From Candidatus Coatesbacteria bacterium RBG_13_66_14 (GTDB taxonomy: Bacteria; RBG-13-66-14): a stretch of DNA of 6,364 nucleotides. Positions 1-6,308 of this stretch are shown piece by piece. Where the stretch lies: the NCBI GenBank assembly GCA_001774505.1, contig MFAF01000008.1:346-6709 (forward strand), read 5' to 3'. The translations under genes were made by a program, and so were the position numbers. Position 1 is the first letter of the stretch. Each line of letters starts with the position of its first letter. The notes beneath the pieces are model-generated. The model made no database searches. It had not been told where the DNA came from and saw nothing but the letters and a program-made list of their open reading frames with translations.

Positions 1-2
1 TG

Positions 3-350
3 CCGACGGCCCTGCGGGTGGTGGCGGTTCTGGTGGACGGCCAGCCGGTGGTTTCCGAGGCCGGTTTCGCCGGCGGCGAGGGGACGGCACCTCCGGCGGC
101 CCTGCCGCTCCTTGAAGCCTGGGGTCCGACGGCGGAAGTTACAATAGAAGGATCCTGGATCCACCTGCGCACGGCCGTCCTGGCCCCGCTCGGCTCGCCG
201 CCCGGCGAGGGGCAAATCGCCTGGCTCACCGCCGAGGCCTACACCCCGCCGGTGATCCGGCTTTCCTACGACCGGCGGCTGGAGTCGCAAAGGTTGCCGT
301 TCCCGCTCACCGGCGCGCGCATCACCGCCTGGCAGCGGGTGACGGATTGA
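3..350 (+). CDS. 3' end of a gene, possible GerMN-domain protein (partial)
   Basis: The reading frame is open from the window edge (first full codon at 3) to TGA at 348-350; the true start lies upstream. The visible 116 residues begin with a hydrophobic strand ending LVDG, like the last strand of a GerMN domain (consensus about V-x-x-L-V-D-G). About 30 residues later a segment reading EVTIEGSWIHL resembles the strand that opens a GerMN unit, so the tail may hold the end of one degenerate GerMN-like repeat and part of a second. GerMN domains occur in extracytoplasmic proteins such as the spore protein GerM and lipoproteins like LpqB. Context gives mild support, because gerM lies directly upstream of rph in Bacillus. 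No membrane segment or catalytic motif is visible in this tail. That it is coding is fairly safe; the family call is weak, and it could be an unrelated beta-rich envelope protein. Confidence 0.5.
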   Translation, partial: PTALRVVAVLVDGQPVVSEAGFAGGEGTAPPAALPLLEAWGPTAEVTIEGSWIHLRTAVLAPLGSPPGEGQIAWLTAEAYTPPVIRLSYDRRLESQRLPFPLTGARITAWQRVTD

Positions 351-411
351 AACGAGTGATGATTTAACCATCTTTGAGGATGGATAAGGTTTTCACGGTA
401 AAGGAGTTCAC
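351..411 (+). promoter_or_regulatory. AT-richer gap before rph, possible promoter region
   Basis: This 61-base gap is clearly richer in A+T than the genes around it and is the longest untranslated stretch in the window. A weak -10-like hexamer, GATAAG (383-388), lies 24 bases upstream of the rph start, but I see no convincing -35 box at the right distance. A small inverted repeat (CCATC at 368-372, GATGG at 379-383) gives only a 5-bp stem with no T run, so it is not a credible terminator. A promoter for rph here is inferred from base composition and position. Confidence 0.3.
401..406 (+). promoter_or_regulatory. Ribosome binding site of rph
   Basis: AAGGAG sits 5 bases upstream of the GTG at 412. 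It fixes that GTG as the start, and the protein from there begins exactly where RNase PH proteins normally begin (R-x-D-x-R-x-x-D-x-L-R-P). Confidence 0.85.
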
Positions 412-1131
412 GTGGCACAACGGTACGACAACCGAGCCCCCGACGAGCTCCGGCCCGTCAAGCTCACCCGCAACTACATCGAGCACGCCGAGGGCTCCGT
501 CCTCGTCGAGTTCGGCGGCACCCGGGTGGTCTGCACGGCCACGGTGGAGCAGGGCGTCCCGGCCTGGCTCAAAGGGGCGGGCAAGGGCTGGATAACCGCC
601 GAGTACGCCATGCTCCCCCGCTCCACCGGCCAGCGGAGTAAGCGGGAGAGCTACGGCCGCCCCAGCGGGCGCTCCCTGGAAATCGGCCGCCTGATCGGGC
701 GCAGCCTCCGGTCGGTGACCAAGCTCGAAAAGCTCGGCGAGCGCACCGTCACCATTGATTGCGACGTGCTCACCGCCGATGGCGGCACCCGCACCGCGGC
801 GGTCACCGGCGGCTGGCTGGCCCTGCACGACGCGCTGGTCTGGCTGGGCGGCGGTGAGGAAACGGGTGCCCTGCCCATCACCGACCACGTGGCCGCGGTG
901 AGCGTGGGGGTCGTGGCCGGAGACGAGCTGCTGGACCTGTGCTACCGCGAGGACGTGGCCGCCGACGTGGACGCCAACGTGGTGATGACCGGCGCCGGCA
1001 ATTTAATCGAGGTTCAGGCCACCGCCGAGGGCAAGCTCTACGACCGCGCCTGCCTAGATCGCTTGCTCGATCTGGCCACCAAGGGGATAAACGAGCTGGT
1101 GGAGTTCCAGCGCAAGGTTTTGCAAGGATAG
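412..1131 (+). CDS. rph: Ribonuclease PH (tRNA nucleotidyltransferase)
   Basis: RNase PH is a phosphate-dependent 3'-5' exoribonuclease that trims nucleotides beyond the CCA end of tRNA precursors in the cytoplasm, working as a ring of dimers. The 239-residue product is full length (family about 235-255). Family signatures run throughout: [19 protein letters not shown] near the N-terminus, [15 protein letters not shown] at 59-72, [15 protein letters not shown] at 86-100, and [19 protein letters not shown] at 116-134. Arg87 and Arg127 match the phosphate-binding arginines. Asp181 and Asp187, in the [15 protein letters not shown] stretch, match the conserved metal-binding acidic pair. The hydrophobic strand before them reads LDLCY, with Cys177 where many homologues have Asp or Asn. 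The start is a GTG with a strong Shine-Dalgarno. In many bacteria rdgB follows rph; here a small membrane protein follows after 3 bases, so the two are probably co-translated. Confidence 0.97.
   Translation: MAQRYDNRAPDELRPVKLTRNYIEHAEGSVLVEFGGTRVVCTATVEQGVPAWLKGAGKGWITAEYAMLPRSTGQRSKRESYGRPSGRSLEIGRLIGRSLRSVTKLEKLGERTVTIDCDVLTADGGTRTAAVTGGWLALHDALVWLGGGEETGALPITDHVAAVSVGVVAGDELLDLCYREDVAADVDANVVMTGAGNLIEVQATAEGKLYDRACLDRLLDLATKGINELVEFQRKVLQG
1124..1128 (+). promoter_or_regulatory. Ribosome binding site overlapping the rph stop codon region
   Basis: AAGGA lies 6 bases before the ATG at 1135 and ends one base before the rph TAG stop (1129-1131). A ribosome finishing rph would sit on this site, which favours translational coupling of the next gene to rph. 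Confidence 0.75.
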
Positions 1132-1134
1132 AAG

Positions 1135-1614
1135 ATGCCCGAAGTGGATGACGAGCTGTCCTGGTGGGTGTACCCCCCGGCGTTGTATCCCTGGCGGGCC
1201 CTGGCCGGGGTCGTGGTCCTTAGCCTGGTGGTGATTTTTCTCATCTACTACGCCGGCGGCCCGGCGGTGGGCATCATCGGCGGGGGCGTCATCTTCTTCG
1301 TCCTCAACGGGTTCTTCCTGCCCTCGAGCTACTCCCTCGACGGCGAGGGCCTGGTCTGGCGGCGGCTATTTTTCCGCTTCAGGCGGCCCTGGAGCCACTT
1401 CCAGTGCTACTACGCCGACAGGTTCGGGGTGATGCTGACCCCGAGCCACCGGCCGAGCCGGCTGGACCCCTGGCGCGGCATGAACCTGTGGTTCGGGCCG
1501 ACCGATGGTGAAAAAGGCCCGAAGGGCACGAACCGCGACCGAGTGCTCGCCTTCATCAAGCGGCACGTGAAGCCCTACCGTCCCCCGGTGGACCACCGGG
1601 ACGTTCTGGGTTGA
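1135..1614 (+). CDS. Small membrane protein with two helices and a PH-like cytoplasmic tail, function unknown
   Basis: I do not recognise a named family. The 159-residue product has a short N-terminal segment rich in Trp, Tyr and Pro (8-20), then two hydrophobic helices at about 22-39 and 43-62 joined by a short GGPAV turn, and a soluble basic C-terminal part (64-146). The tail starts SSYSLDGEGLVWRR, followed by aromatic- and arginine-rich strands (LFFRFRRPWSHF) and ends with a predicted helix NRDRVLAFIKRHV. This two-helices-then-small-beta-domain layout is like bacterial PH-domain (bPH2/YdbT-type) or photosystem-assembly-like small membrane proteins; the match is by pattern only. It starts 3 bases after rph with its own Shine-Dalgarno, so it belongs to the rph transcript. 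A 43-base gap containing a hairpin separates it from recJ. It is very likely a real gene: its start, spacing and membrane pattern all agree. Confidence 0.85.
   Translation: MPEVDDELSWWVYPPALYPWRALAGVVVLSLVVIFLIYYAGGPAVGIIGGGVIFFVLNGFFLPSSYSLDGEGLVWRRLFFRFRRPWSHFQCYYADRFGVMLTPSHRPSRLDPWRGMNLWFGPTDGEKGPKGTNRDRVLAFIKRHVKPYRPPVDHRDVLG
1584..1600. other. Perfect palindrome/hairpin inside the 3' end of the membrane-protein gene
   Basis: CCCGGTGG, a single A, then CCACCGGG form a perfect 17-base inverted repeat. In RNA it would fold as a 7-bp GC-rich stem with a GAC triloop. It lies 12 bases before the TGA stop and just upstream of a second hairpin (1620-1640). No T run follows, so it is not a classical terminator by itself. 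Confidence 0.5.
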
Positions 1615-1619
1615 TTTCC

Positions 1620-1640
1620 CCCGTTCCCCGGCGGAACGGG
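1620..1640. other. Strong hairpin in the gap before recJ (attenuator, processing site or U-less terminator)
   Basis: CCCGTTCC (1620-1627) and GGAACGGG (1633-1640) are perfect inverse complements around a 5-base loop (CCGGC), giving an 8-bp stem entirely within the 43-base gap 1615-1657. It ends 3 bases before the recJ Shine-Dalgarno at 1644. No T tract follows on either strand, so a standard intrinsic terminator is unlikely. An mRNA-stability or processing hairpin, or one modulating recJ translation, fits better. The stem is seen directly; the role is inferred. Confidence 0.6.
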
Positions 1641-1643
1641 ACC

Positions 1644-1647
1644 GGAG
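1644..1647 (+). promoter_or_regulatory. Probable ribosome binding site of recJ
   Basis: GGAG lies 10 bases before the ATG at 1658 and 7 to 19 bases before the other in-frame candidates (ATG 1661, ATG 1667, GTG 1676). Spacing suits 1658 or 1661 best. The GTG at 1676 would give a protein starting MKRFEWRE, closer to the usual RecJ N-terminus, so the exact start is uncertain by up to 6 residues. Confidence 0.5.
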
Positions 1648-1657
1648 ATAGTCGTAC

Positions 1658-4075
1658 ATGATGGGCATGGGTGGAGTGAAGCGTTTCGAATGGCGGGAGT
1701 CGCCCCCCGACTGGCGGGGCCGGCACCGCATCTGCCGCGAGCTCCTCATCCACCCGGTCACGGCCCAGGCGCTCCTCAACCGCGGGATGAGCAACCCCGC
1801 CGAGGCTTTCAGTTTCCTCTACGGCGCCGTCCACCACGATCCTTTCAGGTTCCTCCAGATGGGGACCGTGGTGGACAGAATCACCCGGGCGGTGGCGGAC
1901 GGCGAGGGCATCTTCGTTTTCGGGGACTACGACGTGGACGGCATCACGGGCACGGTGGCGCTGGTGGACTTCCTCCGACGCATCGGCGCCCGCGTCGGCC
2001 ACATGGTCCCCAACCGGCTGACCCAGGGGTACGACCTCTCCCCCAAGGTCGTGGCCGAGACGAAGGCCGCCGGGTACGGTCTCCTCGTGACCAACGACTG
2101 CGGGGTCACCGCCCACGAGGCCGCCCGGCACGCCGGGGAGCTGGGGCTGGACCTCATCATTACAGATCACCACCTCCCCGACGAGAAGCTGCCCGAGGCC
2201 CTGGCCATCATCAACGGGAACGTCGGCGGCTCCGGTTACCCCTTCTCCGGTCTGGCCGGGGTGGGGACCGTGTTCAAGGTCATCAGCGCCCTGTCCAGGG
2301 CGCTCGGTCGGGGGCCGGACCCCGAGGAATACCTGGACCTCGTCGCGCTGGGGACGGTGGCCGACGTCTCGCCCCTGGTGGACGAGAACCGCGCCCTGGT
2401 GGTGGCCGGTCTGGCCAGGATGAACAACATCCCCCGCCTGGGGCTGGCCGCGCTCATAGACTCGGCCGGGCTGGGGGGGAGGCGGATCGGGGCGAAGCAG
2501 CTCTCCTACGTTCTGGCCCCCCGGCTCAACGCCGCCGGCCGCATCGCCACCGCCGAGGTCGGGGTGGATCTCCTGCTCTGCGAGGACGCCGACGAGGCCT
2601 ACCGGCTGGCGATGCGCGTGGAGTCGCTCAACCGTCAGCGGCGGTTGATCGAGTCCGAGACGACCCGGGAGGCCCTGGCCCTGGCCGAGGACGACATCGC
2701 CTTCGAGGAGGTGCCGGTCATCGTCGTGGGGAGCAACGACTGGCACCCGGGCGTGGTGGGGATAGTAGCCGCCCGGCTGGCCGACCGTTTCGCCCGCCCG
2801 GCGCTGGTCTTCGGCGAGATGGGCCGCGGCTCGGCCCGGGGGTACGGCGATTTCGACGTCATCGGCGCCCTGGACGAGTGCGCCGACGTCCTCGAGGACT
2901 ACGGCGGCCACCTTCACGCGGCCGGCGTCCGCATCAAGTTCCCCAACCTCCCGGAGCTCCGGCGAAAGATCAACGAAATCGCCCGGCGCAAGCCCATCGC
3001 GCCCCATCCGCTCCTCGAGATTGACGCCGAGCTCCGCCTGACCGCCGTCAACGAGCAGCTCCTGTGGGAGATAGAGAGGCTCGATCCGTACGGCATCGGC
3101 AACCCCGAGCCGGTGTTCAACACGGGCGGGGTCATGCTGGCCGACGAGCCCCGGGTCGTGGGGAAGAACCACCTCAAGCTCGTCCTCACCCAGGACGGCG
3201 TCTCGTTGGAGGCCATCGCCTTCGGGCGGGCCGATCTGACCAGTTACCTGCCCCGCAACCGCCCCTTCGATATCGCCTTCCACCTGGAGCGCAACACCTT
3301 CCACGCCGGCTCCAACATCCAGCTCAGGGTGCTGGATTTCGACTTTGAGGAGCGTGTGGAGGGCGGGCTCTCCAGCGTATCCGTGGACGACCGCCGCGAT
3401 TCGGGGGCCATGGACGACCTCCTGGAAATAGTGGCCGCGGGGCCGACGGTCATTTACGCCGGTTCGAACCGCCGCAGGGAAATCCAGCGTTTCCTCGCCC
3501 TGCGCGGCTATCTGCCCGCCACCATCCCCGCCGACCTCGATGACCGGCACTACCTCTTCTGGGAGACCCTGACCATAGGCGGGTTCAAGGTCATCCCCGA
3601 GGCGTGGGCCTGCGTCTGCGATCCCTTCGATAACCCTTACGATGCGATTCTGTTGCGGGAACTGGGCCGGATCGCCGGGAACCTGCACCTGGTCCTCCTC
3701 TACGAGCGGCAAGACCTCAAGGAGTGGCACCGCAAGGCGCTGGACCGCGTGCGTCTGGCGGAGATATACCGCGACCTGCCCAAGGACGGACCCTTCAACG
3801 ACGACATCATCGTCCAGTTGAGCGGCCGGTGGATGACCCGGGGGGAGGCCCGGCTGGCGCTGAGCATCTTTCTGGACCTGGGGCTCCTGACCCGCCGGAA
3901 CGGCAGCTACGAGCTGGTGTCGGTGCAGGACCGGCGGGACCTCACCAAGAGCTTCACCTACCAGCGCCTGGTGCGTTTCGGGGCCGAGGGGCGCCGCTTC
4001 TTCCGCCAGCAGATGGAGCTCGAGGGCCGCGAGCTCCTCAAACTCCTGTTGAACGTCTGCAGTACCGTCGGCTAG
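1658..4075 (+). CDS. recJ: Single-stranded-DNA-specific exonuclease RecJ, long form
   Basis: RecJ degrades single-stranded DNA 5' to 3' in recombinational, mismatch and base-excision repair, using Mn/Mg ions. The 805-residue product has the full DHH layout. Motif I is VFGDYDVDGITG (87-98). Motif II is NRLTQGYDL (119-127), where most RecJs have E-G-Y-G, so Gln123 and Asp126 are unusual. Motif III is TNDCGV around Asp147, and motif IV is TDHHLP (169-174). ALGTVADVSPL carries metal-binding Asp236, and RLNAAGRI lies at 289-296. The DHHA1 part has DWHPGVVGIVAARL (361-374) and the signature GGHLHAAG (416-423). An OB-fold region follows (about 454-562) with DPYGIGNPEPVF. The last 235 or so residues (570-805) form an extra domain resembling the C-terminal extension of Firmicutes RecJ (B. 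subtilis about 786 residues), absent from the shorter E. coli enzyme (about 577). All catalytic residues look intact, so it should be active. Confidence 0.96.
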   Translation: MMGMGGVKRFEWRESPPDWRGRHRICRELLIHPVTAQALLNRGMSNPAEAFSFLYGAVHHDPFRFLQMGTVVDRITRAVADGEGIFVFGDYDVDGITGTVALVDFLRRIGARVGHMVPNRLTQGYDLSPKVVAETKAAGYGLLVTNDCGVTAHEAARHAGELGLDLIITDHHLPDEKLPEALAIINGNVGGSGYPFSGLAGVGTVFKVISALSRALGRGPDPEEYLDLVALGTVADVSPLVDENRALVVAGLARMNNIPRLGLAALIDSAGLGGRRIGAKQLSYVLAPRLNAAGRIATAEVGVDLLLCEDADEAYRLAMRVESLNRQRRLIESETTREALALAEDDIAFEEVPVIVVGSNDWHPGVVGIVAARLADRFARPALVFGEMGRGSARGYGDFDVIGALDECADVLEDYGGHLHAAGVRIKFPNLPELRRKINEIARRKPIAPHPLLEIDAELRLTAVNEQLLWEIERLDPYGIGNPEPVFNTGGVMLADEPRVVGKNHLKLVLTQDGVSLEAIAFGRADLTSYLPRNRPFDIAFHLERNTFHAGSNIQLRVLDFDFEERVEGGLSSVSVDDRRDSGAMDDLLEIVAAGPTVIYAGSNRRREIQRFLALRGYLPATIPADLDDRHYLFWETLTIGGFKVIPEAWACVCDPFDNPYDAILLRELGRIAGNLHLVLLYERQDLKEWHRKALDRVRLAEIYRDLPKDGPFNDDIIVQLSGRWMTRGEARLALSIFLDLGLLTRRNGSYELVSVQDRRDLTKSFTYQRLVRFGAEGRRFFRQQMELEGRELLKLLLNVCSTVG

Positions 4076-4078
4076 GGG
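4074..4078 (+). promoter_or_regulatory. Ribosome binding site overlapping the recJ stop codon
   Basis: AGGGG overlaps the last two bases of the recJ TAG (4073-4075) and lies 6 bases upstream of the TTG at 4085. It supports that TTG as the start and suggests that translation of the secreted M28-like protein is coupled to recJ. Confidence 0.65.
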
Positions 4079-4084
4079 CCTGTC

Positions 4085-6298
4085 TTGCGTGGATTGACGC
4101 TTCTATCCATCGCCCTCGCCAATCTAGCCGCCGGCCAGACGGCCGTCTCGCCTCACGGCGAGCTTATTCCGCCGATTTCAGGCTCCCCGTCACCCGCCGC
4201 CCAGGATTACTCGCCGGCGCCCTACTCCGACGAGGTGGCGGCGCTGGTGGACCTCGTCAACGCCGGGGATGTCGAGGACGCCCTCGACCTCGTCCTCGTC
4301 GAGGACACCCGCTTCACCCCCACCGCCGGCTGCTTCGACACTGGCGCCTCGCTGTACGCCTCCCTGCTCGCCTGGGGCTACGAGGTGGTCAGGGACCCCT
4401 TCTACACCACGCTGGTCTTCTCCGACGCGGACTCGGCCGGGGGGGACCTGTGCGCCGTGGGGCAGGCCGGGCTCATCTACACCTCCTCCGACGGCGGTTT
4501 TACCTGGACGCGACGGGACGACGGCTCCGTTCCCGCGAGCCTCTACGAGACGGCCTACGCCGCCGACGACCCGGCAAAGGTCTCCGCGGCCGGCTCCTCG
4601 GGGGTGCTGCTCCAGAGCGACGACGGCGGGGAGACCTGGACGGCCTTCGATCTCCCCGGGGAAGAAGGCCTCACCGTTACCGCGTTGGCGCGGCCGACGA
4701 CCGACGTTATCTACATCGCCGGTTACACCCCCGACGGGATGGCGGCCCTGAAAAGCGTGGACGGCGGCGCGAGCTGGAATTACCTGAGCCACGGCTTCCC
4801 GGCCGGAGCCGTCTGCTTCGGGATGTTCTTCCTCGACGAGGACACGGGCTGGCTCTGCGGCGGGACGACCGGCTCCCCTTATCAAACCTGCATCTCCCGG
4901 ACCGCGGACGGCGGGGAAACCTGGGAGCTCTGGTCGGCCTCCGGCCCGCTCGCCGTCAACCTGTCCTTCGCCGACGCCGAAACCGGGTTCGCCGTGGGGA
5001 ACGACTACGAGACGATTTTCAGAACGACCGACGGCGGGGCCGCTTGGGAAACGGTTCACAGCTTCGATGGGCCGGACTACGAGTACCTGGGCGACGTCGA
5101 GGTGCTGTCGGCGACGGACGCCGTGGCGGTGGGCTACGGCGGCTGCGTGCTCGCGACCGACGACGGGGGCGATACGTGGGTGTATCTGCGCGAGGCGTCC
5201 GACGACCCCGATGAGGGGCATCGGACCTCCCTCGTAGCCGTGGATTCCGAACGCTGGTTCGCCACGGGTTACGGCGCCTTCGAGCTCACCGACGACGGCG
5301 GTATCGGTTGGTACAACGCAATCGCCGACCTGGGCCTGCCGCCGGCGGTGAACCTTTACGCCTTCAAGGCCGGCGCCTTGGGGGAGCCCGGTCCCCTCGT
5401 CATCGCGCCCTACGACTGCACCTCGGAGAACCCCTGGCGCGACGCCCCGGGGGCCGACGCCAACGGCTCGGGGGTCGCCGCCGCGCTCGTCGCCGCGAAG
5501 GCGTTGGGCGCGCTGGAGACCGAGCGCAACCTTTCCTTCCTCTTCACCGCCACCCGCTACTCGGGGGGAGACCTTGGCCAGTCGGGTGCCCGCCGCTTCC
5601 TGGCTGAAAACCCCAGCCTGGACTTCCGGGCCATCCTCGACCTGGAGGCGGTGGGTTACGCCAACGACGCGAACCTGGACCTGCTCCTGACCGGCAACGT
5701 CCCCGGGGAGGAGCTGACGGACGCCGTGTACGGCTACGCGAGCGATTACGTCCCCGACCTTCCCCTCTACCGGACGACCAACGGCTTCGATTTCGGGCAC
5801 GACCACGGCGCCTTTTGGGACGCCGGCTTCCTGGCCGTCCTCCTCGAAGAGTACTACCCCGAGGAGGACGAGCGGAACTTCAACATCGGCACCGTCCACG
5901 ACACCCGCGACACCCTTAGCCCGGGTCAGATGCTCCACGCCGCCCGGCTCGCCACGGCCTTCGCCGCCGCCGAGGCGCTCTTCGCCGACGAGGTGGCCCT
6001 GGTGCCGCGCGATCCCTACGTCTTCCCCAACCCATTCCGGCCAGGCCGGGGGCACGAGGGCGTAACCTTCGCCGGGATGCCGGCCGGGGGGCTGATTCGG
6101 GTGTACGACATCGCGGGCTCGCTGGTCTACGAGGGGACCGCCAACGAGGGGCCCTACATCGCCGACGGCCTGGCCACCTGGCGCCACACCTGGGACGCGA
6201 CCAATTCCGGCGGCGTCCCCCTGGCGGGCGGCGTTTACATCTACTATGCCCAAGGTCCTCGTGGCAACGCCGTGGGCAAGCTGGCGATTATTCCCTAA
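4085..6298 (+). CDS. Secreted M28-peptidase-like protein with nested seven-bladed propeller, probably inactive
   Basis: This 737-residue exported protein has a mosaic layout. Residues 1-17 look like a signal peptide (MRG, hydrophobic run to LAAG, likely cut near Gly17). Residues 47-105 match the helical lead-in of M28 aminopeptidases, including TRFTPTAGC and a GYEVV strand. Residues about 107-412 carry seven Asp-boxes, an inserted BNR/YCF48-type beta-propeller. The M28 fold resumes at NLYAFKAG (423-430) and runs to about 630. The C-terminal 641-737 (VFPNPFRPG, RVYDIAGSLVYEG, PLAGGVYIYYA, GKLAIIP) is a FlgD-Ig-like or type IX sorting-type domain. The M28 zinc sites look degraded: Pro442 replaces the first His (APYD for AHYD), Ala459 the bridging Asp (GADAN for GADDN), Arg491-Tyr492 the Glu-Glu pair, and Glu521 the next Asp; His574 (HDHGAFWDAG) remains. 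Hydrolysis is therefore doubtful, and a surface binding role is inferred. The TTG start rests on its Shine-Dalgarno and the signal peptide. Confidence 0.85.
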   Translation: MRGLTLLSIALANLAAGQTAVSPHGELIPPISGSPSPAAQDYSPAPYSDEVAALVDLVNAGDVEDALDLVLVEDTRFTPTAGCFDTGASLYASLLAWGYEVVRDPFYTTLVFSDADSAGGDLCAVGQAGLIYTSSDGGFTWTRRDDGSVPASLYETAYAADDPAKVSAAGSSGVLLQSDDGGETWTAFDLPGEEGLTVTALARPTTDVIYIAGYTPDGMAALKSVDGGASWNYLSHGFPAGAVCFGMFFLDEDTGWLCGGTTGSPYQTCISRTADGGETWELWSASGPLAVNLSFADAETGFAVGNDYETIFRTTDGGAAWETVHSFDGPDYEYLGDVEVLSATDAVAVGYGGCVLATDDGGDTWVYLREASDDPDEGHRTSLVAVDSERWFATGYGAFELTDDGGIGWYNAIADLGLPPAVNLYAFKAGALGEPGPLVIAPYDCTSENPWRDAPGADANGSGVAAALVAAKALGALETERNLSFLFTATRYSGGDLGQSGARRFLAENPSLDFRAILDLEAVGYANDANLDLLLTGNVPGEELTDAVYGYASDYVPDLPLYRTTNGFDFGHDHGAFWDAGFLAVLLEEYYPEEDERNFNIGTVHDTRDTLSPGQMLHAARLATAFAAAEALFADEVALVPRDPYVFPNPFRPGRGHEGVTFAGMPAGGLIRVYDIAGSLVYEGTANEGPYIADGLATWRHTWDATNSGGVPLAGGVYIYYAQGPRGNAVGKLAIIP
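4484..5311 (+). repeat. Seven in-frame Asp-box repeats of the beta-propeller
   Basis: The pattern S/T-x-D-G-G-x-x-W occurs seven times, at residues 134-141 (SSDGGFTW), 178-185 (SDDGGETW), 224-231 (SVDGGASW), 273-280 (TADGGETW), 314-321 (TTDGGAAW), 358-365 (TDDGGDTW) and 402-409 (TDDGGIGW) of the M28-like protein. Spacings are 44, 46, 49, 41, 44 and 44 residues, about one propeller blade each. The matching DNA shares a recurrent GACGGCGG-like core, but the blades between cores have diverged, so this is an old protein repeat rather than a recent DNA tandem repeat. Confidence 0.9.
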
Positions 6299-6303
6299 AG
6301 AGG
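6298..6303 (+). promoter_or_regulatory. Ribosome binding site of the gatB-like gene
   Basis: AAGAGG begins on the last base of the preceding TAA stop (6296-6298) and lies 5 bases before the GTG at 6309. It selects that GTG as the start and repeats the stop/Shine-Dalgarno overlap seen upstream. Confidence 0.75.
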
Positions 6304-6308
6304 CCCCC

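Noticed and set aside
368..383. Small hairpin CCATC/GATGG before rph as a terminator
   Set aside because: The stem is only 5 bp, not GC-rich, and is not followed by a T run.
2285..2304. Perfect 9-bp inverted repeat (AGCGCCCTG / CAGGGCGCT) with a 2-base centre inside recJ
   Set aside because: It lies deep in conserved coding sequence (SALSRALG) with no gene boundary nearby; a stem of this length is expected about by chance in several kilobases at this GC content.
1556..3730. 724-codon open frame on the minus strand opposite recJ
   Set aside because: It mirrors recJ in a high-GC region where stop codons are scarce; its product is low-complexity (rich in G, V, E, D, P, H and Q) with no recognisable motif, while the + strand encodes an unmistakable RecJ.
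4271..4306. Short direct and inverted repeats (GTCGAGGAC twice, GTCCTC/GAGGAC)
   Set aside because: They follow from codon choice for a run of Val, Glu, Asp and Leu (VEDALDLVLVED) in the M28-like protein and need no separate explanation.
3724..5214. 496-codon + strand frame spanning the recJ/M28-like junction
   Set aside because: The product is dominated by Arg, Gly, Pro and Ala, typical of a wrong frame in GC-rich DNA, and it overlaps two well-supported genes.
4190..6253. 687-codon open frame on the minus strand opposite the M28-like gene
   Set aside because: Same GC-driven shadow effect; the + strand has a signal peptide, seven Asp-boxes, M28 scaffold motifs and a sorting-type tail, while the antisense product shows no domain pattern.
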